A stretch of DNA of 64,000 nucleotides. It comes from Herbiconiux sp. A18JL235. GTDB lineage: Bacteria; Actinomycetota; Actinomycetes; Actinomycetales; Microbacteriaceae. Positions 44,802 to 53,183 of this stretch are shown piece by piece. The notes beneath the pieces are model-generated. The model was not told the DNA's origin. It was given only the letters and a program-made list of their open reading frames with translations, and searched no databases. The position numbers and the translations under genes were made by a program. The stretch covers positions 1,054,001 through 1,118,000 of the forward strand of contig NZ_CP162511.1 in assembly GCF_040939305.1 (NCBI RefSeq), read 5' to 3'. Each line of letters begins with the position of its first letter. Within the stretch, counting starts at the first letter, position 1.

Positions 44802-45884
44802 TTGAGCATCACACTGCGCCGCGCGGGTCTCGCCGGCTTCGCCACCCTCGGGGTGGCCGCTCTCCTGGCCGGTTGCGCATCCGCTCCGTCGGACACCGCA
44901 TCCACCAGCTCGGGCGAGGCATCCAGCGACTTCATCCCCTGCATGGTCTCCGACTCGGGCGGCTTCGACGACAAGTCGTTCAACCAGGCCGGCTACGAGG
45001 GCATCGTCGAGGCAGCCGACAAGCTCGGCGTCGAGCCCGTCACCGTGGAGAGCTCGGCCGACACCGACTTCGGCCCGAACATCGACCAGCTGGTCGCGGG
45101 CAACTGCAGCCTCATCATCTCGGTCGGCTTCCTCCTCGCCGACGCCACCAAGGCCGCCGCCGAAGCCAACCCCGACGTCGAGTTCTCGATCATCGACGAC
45201 TCGTCGATCGAGGCCGACAACGTCAAGCCGATCGTCTTCGACACCGCCCAGGCCGCGTTCCTCGCCGGCTACACCGCGGCCAGCTACTCCAAGAGCGGCA
45301 CCGTCGGCACCTTCGGTGGCATGCAGATCCCGTCGGTCACCATCTTCATGGACGGCTTCGTCGACGGCGTCAACTACTACAACCAGCAGAAGGGCGCCTC
45401 CGTCAAGGCCATCGGCTGGGACGTCGCGGGCCAGACCGGTGTCTTCACGGGTGGCTTCGCCGCCGGTGTCGAGGCCAAGACCGCCGCGCAGGGTCTCATC
45501 GACCAGGGTGCCGACGTCATCCTCCCCGTCGGTGGGCCGATCTTCCTCTCGGCCGGTGAGGCCATCCGCGACTCCGGCAAGGAGATCGCGCTCATCGGTG
45601 TCGACTCCGACAACTACGAGACCGCGACCGACCTGAAAGACCTCTTCCTCACCTCGGTGATGAAGGGCGTCAAGGCCGGTGTGGTCGACGTCGTCGACAC
45701 GGCCGCCGCGGGCGACTTCGACGCCACCCCGTTCGTGGGCACCCTCGAGAACGACGGCGTGGGCATCGCACCGTTCCACGACTTCGAGAGCAAGGTCTCG
45801 CCCGATCTGCAGGGTGAGCTCGACGACATCAAGGCCGGCATCATCGACGGCACCATCGAGGTCGAGTCGCCCTCGACCCCGTAA
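44802..45884 (+). CDS. BMP family ABC transporter substrate-binding lipoprotein (copy 2)
   Basis: 360-residue lipoprotein with lipobox LAGC and the same Bmp/PnrA blocks as the preceding gene (FDDKSFNQAGYEG, VKPIVFDTAQAAFLAGYTAA, FMDGFVDGVNYYN). The predicted ligand is a nucleoside. It starts with TTG, preceded by a good GGAGG; earlier in-frame starts lie before that site. Two hairpins follow the stop, so the lipoprotein is probably made in excess over the downstream ABC genes. Confidence 0.93.
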   Translation: MSITLRRAGLAGFATLGVAALLAGCASAPSDTASTSSGEASSDFIPCMVSDSGGFDDKSFNQAGYEGIVEAADKLGVEPVTVESSADTDFGPNIDQLVAGNCSLIISVGFLLADATKAAAEANPDVEFSIIDDSSIEADNVKPIVFDTAQAAFLAGYTAASYSKSGTVGTFGGMQIPSVTIFMDGFVDGVNYYNQQKGASVKAIGWDVAGQTGVFTGGFAAGVEAKTAAQGLIDQGADVILPVGGPIFLSAGEAIRDSGKEIALIGVDSDNYETATDLKDLFLTSVMKGVKAGVVDVVDTAAAGDFDATPFVGTLENDGVGIAPFHDFESKVSPDLQGELDDIKAGIIDGTIEVESPSTP

Positions 45885-45890
45885 CACCCC

Positions 45891-45906
45891 GCGTTCCACG
45901 GAACGC
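45891..45906 (+). repeat. Small perfect hairpin after the second BMP gene
   Basis: GCGTTCC-AC-GGAACGC, a 7-bp stem with 2-base loop, just after the stop; it precedes the stronger terminator. Confidence 0.5.
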
Positions 45907-45910
45907 TCAC

Positions 45911-45955
45911 GGTCGGGGGGACCAGCGCAGCTGGTTCCTCCGACCTCTTTCACTT
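45911..45955 (+). terminator. Terminator after the second BMP gene
   Basis: A 16-base arm (45911-45926) pairs with 45930-45945 at 14 of 16 positions around GCA, followed by the T-rich TCTTTCACTT. It separates the abundant binding protein from the ABC genes. Confidence 0.75.
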
Positions 45956-45978
45956 AATGGACTCCCTCGTGGAATAGG

Positions 45979-45984
45979 TAGATT
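45979..45984 (+). promoter_or_regulatory. -10 box of a leaderless transcript for the nucleoside ABC operon
   Basis: TAGATT ends 6 bases before ATG 45991. Confidence 0.5.
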
Positions 45985-45990
45985 GAGGCT

Positions 45991-47520
45991 ATGAAGCTCG
46001 AACTCAGGGGCATCACGAAGCGATTCGGTGCCCTCACCGCCAACGATCACATCGACCTCACCGTCGAGCCCGGTGAGATCCACTGCCTGCTCGGCGAGAA
46101 CGGTGCCGGCAAGTCCACCCTCATGAACGTGCTCTACGGCCTCTACCAGGCCGACGAGGGCGAGATCGTGCTCGACGACGTGGTCCAGCACTTCGCCGGC
46201 CCCGGAGACGCCATGGCCGCCGGCATCGGCATGGTGCACCAGCACTTCATGCTCATCCCGGTGTTCACCGTCGCCGAGAACGTCATGCTCGGCCACGAGC
46301 AGACCGGTTTCGCCGGCCGGCTCGACCTCGCGGCCGCCCGCAAGCGGGTGCGCGAGATCAGCGACAGGTTCGGCTTCGACGTCGACCCGGATGCGCTGGT
46401 CGACGATCTTCCCGTCGGCGTGCAGCAGCGGGTCGAGATCATCAAGGCCCTCTCCCGCGACGCCCGCGTACTCGTGTTCGACGAGCCCACCGCGGTGCTC
46501 ACCCCGCAGGAGACCGACGAGCTGATGCAGATCATGCGTCAGCTGAAGGAGTCGGGCACCTCGATCGTGTTCATCACCCACAAGCTGCGCGAGGTGCGCG
46601 AGGTCGCCGATCGCATCACCGTCATCCGGCTCGGCAAGGTCGTCGGTGAGGCGTCGCCCACGGCGACGAACGCCGAACTCGCCTCGCTCATGGTGGGCCG
46701 TGCGGTCGAGCTCACCGTGCACAAGGAGCCCGCGCATCCGGGCACCCCCGCCCTCGTCGTGTCGAACCTCTCGGTGGTCGACCCGCGCGGGCAGCTCGTC
46801 GTGAACGACGTGTCGTTCGACGTCAAGGCCGGCGAGATCGTCGCCATCGCGGGAGTGCAGGGCAACGGCCAGACCGAGCTCACCGAGGCGCTGATGGGCC
46901 TCCAGCCGCGGGTGACCGGCGAGATCACGCTCGACGGCAAGTCGCTGCGAGGCCTCTCCGTGAGCAAGGTGCTCGACGCCGGCGTCGGCTTCGTTCCCGA
47001 AGACCGCAAGGAGGACGGTCTGGTGGGCGAGTTCACGATCGCCGAGAACCTCATGCTCGACCGCTCCGACGGCGAGCCGTTCGTGAAGGCCGGCGGCCTG
47101 CAGCTGTCGTTCCTGCGCGGCTTCGCCGAGGAGAAGTCGAAGGAGTTCGACGTGCGCTCGCAGGGCATCGAGACGCCGGTGGGCCGCCTCTCCGGCGGAA
47201 ACCAGCAGAAGGTCGTGCTCGCGCGCGAGCTCTCCCGAGAGTTGCGCCTGTTCATGGCGGCCCAACCCACCCGCGGCATCGACGTGGGCTCCATCGAGTT
47301 CGTGCACAAGCGCATCGTCGCCACCCGCGACGAGGGCGTTCCGGTCATCGTGGTGTCGACCGAGCTCGACGAGGTCGTCGCGCTCGCCGACCGCATCGCG
47401 GTGATGTACCGGGGCACCATCGTCGGCATCGTGCCGGGCGACACCCCGCGCGACGTGCTCGGCCTCATGATGGCGGGCGAGGTGCCCGCCGGTATCGACC
47501 TGGAAGGAACGGCCGCGTGA
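45991..47520 (+). CDS. Nucleoside-type ABC transporter ATP-binding protein, two cassettes
   Basis: 509-residue ATPase with tandem nucleotide-binding domains. Cassette 1 (about 1-240) has GENGAGKSTLMN, the signature region DLPVGVQQRVEIIKAL and VLVFDEPTAVL. Cassette 2 (about 255-500) has the degenerate P-loop GVQGNGQTE (no Lys), signature LSGGNQQKVVLARE and LFMAAQPTRGID. This is the layout of sugar/nucleoside ATPases (RbsA, NupA). It is the first gene of a five-gene run with overlaps, leading to two permeases and two nucleoside-salvage enzymes. Confidence 0.94.
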   Translation: MKLELRGITKRFGALTANDHIDLTVEPGEIHCLLGENGAGKSTLMNVLYGLYQADEGEIVLDDVVQHFAGPGDAMAAGIGMVHQHFMLIPVFTVAENVMLGHEQTGFAGRLDLAAARKRVREISDRFGFDVDPDALVDDLPVGVQQRVEIIKALSRDARVLVFDEPTAVLTPQETDELMQIMRQLKESGTSIVFITHKLREVREVADRITVIRLGKVVGEASPTATNAELASLMVGRAVELTVHKEPAHPGTPALVVSNLSVVDPRGQLVVNDVSFDVKAGEIVAIAGVQGNGQTELTEALMGLQPRVTGEITLDGKSLRGLSVSKVLDAGVGFVPEDRKEDGLVGEFTIAENLMLDRSDGEPFVKAGGLQLSFLRGFAEEKSKEFDVRSQGIETPVGRLSGGNQQKVVLARELSRELRLFMAAQPTRGIDVGSIEFVHKRIVATRDEGVPVIVVSTELDEVVALADRIAVMYRGTIVGIVPGDTPRDVLGLMMAGEVPAGIDLEGTAA

Positions 47521-48800
47521 GCGACACCACCACCACGCCCGCCTCGAACCCGGGCGCGGTGCAGCCGGCGGTCGAACCGCCGTCGCGCTGGCGCCAGACC
47601 TTCACCGAGATCATCGGCGGCTCGGTGATGATCTCGATCCTCGCCGTGGTGCTCGCCATGGTGGCGGGCGGCATCCTCATCGCCCTCACCGACGAGAACG
47701 TGCAGAAGGCCTCCGCGTACTTCTTCGCCCGACCCGGCGACACCTTCGCCGAGATCTGGAAGGCCGTCTCGGGCGCCTACGTCGCCCTGTTCCAGGGTGC
47801 GGTGATCAACCCGAACCGGCCCGACTTCGTGCAGCAGATCAAGCCGATCACCGAGACGCTCACCTTCGCCACACCGCTCATCGCCGCAGGTCTCGGTGTG
47901 GGGCTGGCGTTCCGTGTCGGCATGTTCAACATCGGTGGTCGCGGCCAGATGCTCATCGCTGCGGCCTGTGCGGGCTGGGTGGGGTTCACCCTGCACCTGC
48001 CGTGGGGGCTGCACATGGTGCTCGCCGTCATCGCCGGCCTCGTCGGCGGTGGCATCTGGGGCGGCATCGCCGGTTTCCTCAAGGCACGCACCGGCGCGCA
48101 CGAGGTGATCGTCACGATCATGCTGAACTACATCGCGTTCTACCTGGTGTCGTTCCTCCTGCGCACCCCGGTGCTGCAGGCGCCGGGCTCCAACAACCCG
48201 AAGTCGCCGCCCATCGACGCGACCGCGGTGTTCCCCGACCTGCTCGGCCCGCAGTTCAACCTGCACTTCGGGTTCGTGCTGGTCATCCTCGCGACGGTGT
48301 TCGTGTGGTGGCTGCTCAACCGCTCCTCGCTCGGCTTCAAGTTCCGTGCCGTCGGCATCAACCCGAACGCCGCGCGTGTCGCCGGCATCAACGTGAAGAA
48401 CATGTACGTGTACGCGATGGTCATCTCGGGTGCGCTGGTGGGTCTCGCCGGCGTCTCGCAGGTGCTCGGCACGGTGACGACGGGCTTCAGCTCGGGCATC
48501 GACGCCGGCATCGGCTTCGACGCCATCACGGTGGCGCTGCTCGGCCGGTCGAAGCCGTGGGGCATCTTCATCGCCGGCATCCTGTTCGGTGCGTTCAAGG
48601 CAGGTGGTTTCGCCATGCAGGCCTCGCAGGGCATCCCGATCGACATCGTCCTCGTCGTGCAGTCGCTCATCGTGCTGTTCATCGCGGCCCCGCCGCTCAT
48701 CCGAACCGTGTTCCGCCTGCCGGATCCCGCGAAGCCCAAGAAGCCCAAGGCACCCAAGATGCCTGTCGCGGCTGCGAACCGTGAGGCGGTGGCGAAATGA
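47517..48800 (+). CDS. Nucleoside ABC transporter permease 1
   Basis: 427-residue BPD_transp_2-type permease with about nine to ten membrane helices. Blocks such as PLIAAGLGVGLAFRVGMFNIGGRGQMLIAAACAGWVG are typical of the BMP-linked nucleoside importers (NupP). The C-terminal 25 residues are a basic Pro/Lys-rich tail. GTG start overlaps the ATPase stop (GTGA), and the stop overlaps the next permease (ATGA). Confidence 0.93.
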   Translation: MSDTTTTPASNPGAVQPAVEPPSRWRQTFTEIIGGSVMISILAVVLAMVAGGILIALTDENVQKASAYFFARPGDTFAEIWKAVSGAYVALFQGAVINPNRPDFVQQIKPITETLTFATPLIAAGLGVGLAFRVGMFNIGGRGQMLIAAACAGWVGFTLHLPWGLHMVLAVIAGLVGGGIWGGIAGFLKARTGAHEVIVTIMLNYIAFYLVSFLLRTPVLQAPGSNNPKSPPIDATAVFPDLLGPQFNLHFGFVLVILATVFVWWLLNRSSLGFKFRAVGINPNAARVAGINVKNMYVYAMVISGALVGLAGVSQVLGTVTTGFSSGIDAGIGFDAITVALLGRSKPWGIFIAGILFGAFKAGGFAMQASQGIPIDIVLVVQSLIVLFIAAPPLIRTVFRLPDPAKPKKPKAPKMPVAAANREAVAK

Positions 48801-50140
48801 GCGGATCGGGCATCGGCAACGTGGCGTCGAACAACCTCGCACCCACGGGTGGGGTCCCTCCCACCGAGCACAACCATCCCGATTCGACGGGAGAGTCGCT
48901 CGCGACCGTCGTGGTGAAGAGCTGGAAGGCCCCCATCGCCTTCGGCATCTTCGCGATCGGCGCCATCATCCTGTTCATCGCCTTCGGTCGCGACGGGTCG
49001 TCGACGTTCCGGCTGTCGACCGACTCCGACCTCATCCAGCTCCCCGAGGTCGTGCTCCCCACCCGCGCCACCGGCATCGTCATCTCGATCGTGCTCGTGC
49101 TGCTCGCGGCGCTCTCGGCCTGGCTCGTGTGGAGCGGGCGCAAGGTGCGGCTGTGGCTCATCGCGGTGTTCGCGGTGCTCTTCCTCGTCGCGTTCCTCAC
49201 CTGGGCGTCGGCGGGGCAGACCATTCCGGTGCCCGGTCTCCTCATCGGAACCGTGTCGCTCTCGGTGCCGCTCATCTTCGGTGCCATGGGCGGCGTCATC
49301 TCCGAGCGGGTGGGCGTCGTGAACGTCGCCATCGAGGGGCAGCTGCTCGCCGGGGCCTTCGCCTCGGCCGTCATCGCCTCGGTGACGGGAAACCCTTTCG
49401 TGGGGCTCATCGGTGCGGTGGTCGCCGGAACCCTGGTGTCGTTCGTGCTCGCCGCGTTCTCGATCAAGTACCTGGTCGACCAGGTGATCGTCGGTGTCGT
49501 GCTCAACGTGCTGGTGACCGGCCTCACCTCCTTCCTCTACTCGAAGGTGCTCACGGCCGACCCCGAGGTTCTCAACTCGCCCACCCGGTTCGACCGCATC
49601 CCCATCCCGCTGCTGTCGGAGATCCCGATCATCGGGCCCACCCTGTTCCGGCAGACGATCGTCGTGTACCTCATGTACATCGCCGTGGCCGTGGTGTTCT
49701 ACGGACTGTTCAAGACCAAGTGGGGCCTTCGGGTGCGAGCCGTGGGCGAGCATCCGCAGGCCGCCGACACCGTGGGCATCAAGGTGAACGCCACCCGGTT
49801 CTGGAACGTGGCGCTCGCGGGTGCCATCGCCGGCCTCGGCGGTGCGTACTTCACGCTCGGCTCGGTGGGTGCCTTCAACAAGGAGATGACGGCGGGCGCC
49901 GGGTACATCGCCCTGGCCGCGGTGATCTTCGGGCGGTGGGATCCCATCCGGGCCACCCTCGCCGCGCTGCTGTTCGGCTTCGCGTCGAACTTGCAGAACG
50001 TGCTCGGCATCATCGGTTCGCCGGTGCCGTCGGAGTTCATGCTCATGCTGCCCTACGTCGTGACGATCTTCGCCGTGGCGGGGCTCGTGGGCCGGGTGCG
50101 TGGGCCGGCGGCTGCGGGTCGACCGTATGTCGCGTCTTAG
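48797..50140 (+). CDS. Nucleoside ABC transporter permease 2
   Basis: 447-residue partner permease (NupQ-like). The motif GAMGGVISERVGVVNVAIEGQLLAGAF and GLRVRAVGEHPQAADTVGI mark the family. The N-terminal 45 residues are a hydrophilic Pro/His-containing extension. It forms a heteromeric channel with permease 1 and is translated from an overlapping ATGA junction. Cytidine deaminase follows within 10 bp, linking transport to nucleoside breakdown. Confidence 0.93.
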   Translation: MSGSGIGNVASNNLAPTGGVPPTEHNHPDSTGESLATVVVKSWKAPIAFGIFAIGAIILFIAFGRDGSSTFRLSTDSDLIQLPEVVLPTRATGIVISIVLVLLAALSAWLVWSGRKVRLWLIAVFAVLFLVAFLTWASAGQTIPVPGLLIGTVSLSVPLIFGAMGGVISERVGVVNVAIEGQLLAGAFASAVIASVTGNPFVGLIGAVVAGTLVSFVLAAFSIKYLVDQVIVGVVLNVLVTGLTSFLYSKVLTADPEVLNSPTRFDRIPIPLLSEIPIIGPTLFRQTIVVYLMYIAVAVVFYGLFKTKWGLRVRAVGEHPQAADTVGIKVNATRFWNVALAGAIAGLGGAYFTLGSVGAFNKEMTAGAGYIALAAVIFGRWDPIRATLAALLFGFASNLQNVLGIIGSPVPSEFMLMLPYVVTIFAVAGLVGRVRGPAAAGRPYVAS

Positions 50141-50149
50141 GAGGCTGTG

Positions 50150-50593
50150 GTGAGTTCTTCTGTCGACGTGGTGTCCGCATCCGGAGCCGTGGACTGGGAT
50201 GCGTTGCGCGCCGTCGCGCTCGACGCGATGACCAAGGCGTACGTGCCGTACTCGAACTTCCCCGTGGGGGTGGCAGCGATCGTCGACGACGGGCGGGTCA
50301 TCTCGGGGTGCAACGTCGAGAACGCGTCGTACGGGCTGACGCTGTGTGCCGAGTGCACGCTCGTGTCGACGCTCATGATGACGGGCGGCGGCAAGCTCGT
50401 CGCCTTCACCTGCGTCGACGGCAACGGCGGCGCGCTCATGCCGTGCGGCCGCTGCCGGCAACTGCTGTTCGAGCACTCCGCCGAAGGGATGCTGCTCGAG
50501 ACGGTGTCGGGCATCAAGACGATCGACGAGGTCATTCCCGACGCCTTCGGGCCGCGCACGCTCGTGGAGTACCGGGAGGGTGGCGCCTCCTAG
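50150..50593 (+). CDS. cdd: Cytidine deaminase
   Basis: Converts cytidine and deoxycytidine to uridine and deoxyuridine. The 147-residue protein is the short homotetrameric type with three Cys zinc ligands: CAE in LTLCAECTLVS (the usual CAE/HAE Glu being catalytic) and PCGRCRQLL. The substrate loop YVPYSNFPVGVA and GCNVENASYG are present. GTG 50150 is chosen because TAGGAGG ends 5 bases upstream; GTG 50147 is too close to it. It follows the permease gene and precedes deoA. Confidence 0.95.
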   Translation: MSSSVDVVSASGAVDWDALRAVALDAMTKAYVPYSNFPVGVAAIVDDGRVISGCNVENASYGLTLCAECTLVSTLMMTGGGKLVAFTCVDGNGGALMPCGRCRQLLFEHSAEGMLLETVSGIKTIDEVIPDAFGPRTLVEYREGGAS

Positions 50594-50654
50594 GCCGCCG
50601 CCGCGCATCCGTGTGACGCGCATCCGTCTGAGAGAAGTAAGGAACCACCGCATC

Positions 50655-51947
50655 ATGGCCACCGAGAAGTTCGATGTCGTCGACCTCATCCGCACCAAGC
50701 GCGACCACGGGGTGCTCGGCACCGCCGAGATCGACTGGCTGATCGACGCCTACACGCGGGGGTACGTCGCCGACGAGCAGATGGCGGCGCTCGCGATGGC
50801 GATCCTGCTGAACGGGATGTCGCGCGACGAGATCCGCGACCTCACGCTCGCGATGATCGCGTCGGGGGAGCGGATGGACTTCTCGGGGCTCGGCAAGCCC
50901 ACCGTCGACAAGCACTCCACCGGGGGAGTGGGCGACAAGATCACGCTGCCCCTCATGCCGCTCGTCGCCGCGTTCGGCGTGGCCGTGCCGCAGCTCTCGG
51001 GGCGCGGACTCGGGCACACCGGCGGCACCCTCGACAAGCTCGAATCGATTCCCGGGTGGCGTGCGTCGCTGACGAACGAGGAGATCTTCGCCCAGCTCGC
51101 CTCGGTGAACGGCGTGATCTGCGCGGCGGGTTCCGGGCTCGCACCTGCCGACAAGAAGCTCTACGCGCTGCGCGACATCACGGGCACCGTGGAGGCCATC
51201 CCGCTCATCGCCTCCTCGATCATGTCGAAGAAGATCGCCGAGGGCACCGAATCGCTGGTGCTCGACGTGAAGTTCGGCTCGGGCGCCTTCATGCAGGACA
51301 TCGACCTGTCGCGCGAGCTCGCGCGCACCATGGTCGATCTCGGCAACGATGCGGGGGTGCGCACCACGGCCCTGCTGACGAACATGAACGTTCCGCTCGG
51401 GCTCGCGATCGGCAACGCCAACGAGGTGCGCGAATCGGTGGAGGTGCTGCAGGGCGGAGGCCCGGCCGACGTGGTCGAGCTGACCGTCGCGCTCGCGGCC
51501 GAGATGCTGCGCCTCGCCGGGCAGCCCGACGCCGACGTGGCCGAGGCGCTGCGCGACGGGCGGGCCATGGATTCGTGGAACCGCGTCATCCGAGCCCAGG
51601 GCGGCGACCCCACGGCTGCGCTGCCGGTGGCGCGCGAGACCGAGACGGTGCTCGCGCCGCGCTCCGGTGTGCTGCTGCGTCAAGACGCCCTCGCCTTCGG
51701 CATCGCCGCCTGGCGCCTCGGCGCCGGGCGCGCCCGCGCCCAAGACCCCGTGCAGCACGCCGCCGGCATCGACCTGCACGCGAAGCCCGGAGACCACGTG
51801 GTGGAGGGCCAGCCCCTGTTCACCCTCTCCGCCGACGACGGCTCCCGCTTCGCCCGCGCCTTCGAATCCCTCGAGGGCGCCTACGACATCGGCGCCCCCT
51901 CGGAGTACCCCGGCGCAGCCCCCCTCGTCGCCGAGCGCATCTCGTAG
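50655..51947 (+). CDS. deoA: Thymidine / pyrimidine-nucleoside phosphorylase
   Basis: Splits pyrimidine nucleosides with phosphate to base and (deoxy)ribose-1-phosphate. The 430 residues contain the family signature KHSTGGVGDKITLPLMPLVAAFG, GRGLGHTGGTLDKLESIPG, SSIMSKKIAEG (phosphate/substrate site) and KFGSGAFM, and the C-terminal PYNP domain with HAKPGDHV. It follows cdd by 61 bp and completes an import-deaminate-phosphorolyse route. The ribosome-binding sequence AAGGA is rather far (12 bases) from the ATG. Confidence 0.95.
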   Translation: MATEKFDVVDLIRTKRDHGVLGTAEIDWLIDAYTRGYVADEQMAALAMAILLNGMSRDEIRDLTLAMIASGERMDFSGLGKPTVDKHSTGGVGDKITLPLMPLVAAFGVAVPQLSGRGLGHTGGTLDKLESIPGWRASLTNEEIFAQLASVNGVICAAGSGLAPADKKLYALRDITGTVEAIPLIASSIMSKKIAEGTESLVLDVKFGSGAFMQDIDLSRELARTMVDLGNDAGVRTTALLTNMNVPLGLAIGNANEVRESVEVLQGGGPADVVELTVALAAEMLRLAGQPDADVAEALRDGRAMDSWNRVIRAQGGDPTAALPVARETETVLAPRSGVLLRQDALAFGIAAWRLGAGRARAQDPVQHAAGIDLHAKPGDHVVEGQPLFTLSADDGSRFARAFESLEGAYDIGAPSEYPGAAPLVAERIS

Positions 51948-51970
51948 CCCGCCCGCGCATCCGTCGCCCT

Positions 51971-52034
51971 AACTTTCTTGCGGACAAAGTCCGTCCGAAA
52001 GTTGTTTCGGACGGACTTTGTCTGCACGAAAGTG
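51971..52034. repeat. Palindromic element 1 flanking the DUF559 nuclease gene
   Basis: Left arm 51971-52000 and right arm 52005-52034 are complementary at 27 of 30 positions around GTTG. Each arm contains the small palindrome GGACAAAGTCC or its near copy. The element lies between the convergent deoA and DUF559 genes and is closely related to the element at 53035-53098. Confidence 0.9.
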
Positions 52035-52036
52035 GG

Positions 52037-52969
52037 TCAGCGGGTCAGTGAGCGGATGCGCTCGTCGATCTTGTCGCGGAGGCTGCGGAACAGGGCAGCC
52101 GGGGAGTCGAGGTCGCTCGCCGTCACTCGCGCCATCGACCAGCCGAGCGCCTCCAGGTGACGGATGCGCGCCACGTCTTTCCGCCATTGCCGTTGGTCGG
52201 TGCGGTGGTGGTCGCCGTCGTACTCGATGCCGATGTGCAGGGCCGGGTACGCGAGGTCGATGCGATGAGTGGATCCGCAGGTGCAGGGGATCTCGGGGTT
52301 GACGTAGGGCTCGGGGAAGCCCGCGTCGACGATCATCACCCTCAGACGCGACTCACGCGGTGACTCGGCGCGATCGCTCAGGCGGGGCAGGACGGCACGG
52401 AGCGGACGCGCGCCCCAGCGCCGCCCGTGCGCTTCCACTGCCCGGGTGAGTTCGTCGCGGGTGGCGCGGGGCTTGTCGTGGAGGAGGATGCGGTCGCCGA
52501 CGGCGACCAGCTCCGCCTGATCGAGCACGGCGGCCAGGTCGCACCAGGTGCGAGCGGCCGTGGTGACGCGGAGGCCCGCGAGCACCTCCACGTCGTTTGG
52601 GTCGAGCCGGTGGCAGTGGCCGCGGATGTCCTTCGCGTCGATCGCGCGTTCGGCCTCCGGCACCGTCACGTCGAGCGAGGCCAGATTGCGCAGTGCGCGC
52701 GGCAGCGGGAGCCCGTGGAGCTCGGCGGCGGTGACATGACTGAACACCGCGTGTTCGGGCATCCGGAGGGCGAAGGCCCGGCATCGTCCCGGCGTAGTGT
52801 CGGGATCAGAGCGAGTTGCCGCATCCCCTTCGTTCTTCATCCGCACGCCCCAGAAGGGCGCGGCGAGGTCGCGCGCCCCGAGGCGTTTACGGCTCACGCC
52901 ATGGTCTCGCGCCTCTGCGACGGTGAACGGTCGGTCGGGGAACTGCTGGGCGCCAAGCGACGGTGTCAT
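52037..52969 (-). CDS. AbiEi-like N-terminus / DUF559 (PD-(D/E)XK, Vsr-like) endonuclease-domain protein
   Basis: 310 residues. The N-terminal part (about 10-45: FTVAEARDHGVSRKRL...FWGVR) resembles the winged helix of AbiEi-type antitoxins. The middle (75-165) has HVTAAELHGLPLP and TTAARTWCDLAA, common in this actinobacterial family. The C-terminal domain (about 200-290) is a Vsr-like nuclease fold with Glu206 (ESRLR), Asp238 (HRIDLAYP), Glu249 (GIEYDGDHH) and a following Trp/Arg helix, so catalytic residues look intact. No toxin gene is adjacent. The gene is bracketed by two related palindromes. ATG 52969 is preferred; a GTG at 53014 is in frame but starts inside other sequence features. Confidence 0.85.
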   Translation of the reverse strand: MTPSLGAQQFPDRPFTVAEARDHGVSRKRLGARDLAAPFWGVRMKNEGDAATRSDPDTTPGRCRAFALRMPEHAVFSHVTAAELHGLPLPRALRNLASLDVTVPEAERAIDAKDIRGHCHRLDPNDVEVLAGLRVTTAARTWCDLAAVLDQAELVAVGDRILLHDKPRATRDELTRAVEAHGRRWGARPLRAVLPRLSDRAESPRESRLRVMIVDAGFPEPYVNPEIPCTCGSTHRIDLAYPALHIGIEYDGDHHRTDQRQWRKDVARIRHLEALGWSMARVTASDLDSPAALFRSLRDKIDERIRSLTR

Positions 52970-53006
52970 GGGTCGATCCTGCGCCTCCCGAACGCCTCTA
53001 TCGGAG

Positions 53007-53015
53007 TTATCCACA
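53007..53015 (+). other. Perfect DnaA-box sequence TTATCCACA
   Basis: A single exact match to the DnaA consensus upstream of the DUF559 gene. Isolated, with no cluster or AT-rich unwinding region, so not an origin. Confidence 0.35.
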
Positions 53016-53034
53016 ACACCATTGGCACGCCTGC

Positions 53035-53098
53035 CACTTTCCTGCGGACAAAGTCCGTCGGAAACGACGTTTGGACGGACTTTGTCCGCAAAAAGTTG
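53035..53098. repeat. Palindromic element 2 flanking the DUF559 nuclease gene
   Basis: TGCGGACAAAGTCCGTC in the left arm is repeated exactly, inverted, in the right arm (GACGGACTTTGTCCGCA). The left half-site matches that of element 1 at 27 of 30 positions. Here it lies between divergent genes, so it is not simply a terminator. Confidence 0.9.
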
Positions 53099-53171
53099 GG
53101 GTGGGAGGGGAGGTGGCAGGAAGTCGGGGGTGGGTGGCGGGGATGCGGTGGAGGGGGAGGGGTGGGGGTTC

Positions 53172-53177
53172 TAGCGT
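53172..53177 (+). promoter_or_regulatory. -10 box of a leaderless transcript for the DinB-like gene
   Basis: TAGCGT ends 6 bases before ATG 53184, separated by a run of G. Confidence 0.45.
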
Positions 53178-53183
53178 GGGGGG

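Noticed and set aside
52970..53014. Start of the DUF559 protein at GTG 53014
   Set aside because: Adds 15 residues without family similarity and begins within the DnaA-box sequence; ATG 52969 fits the family N-terminus better.
53007..53015. TTATCCACA as a replication origin
   Set aside because: Only one box, no AT-rich region, and no dnaA or dnaN nearby.
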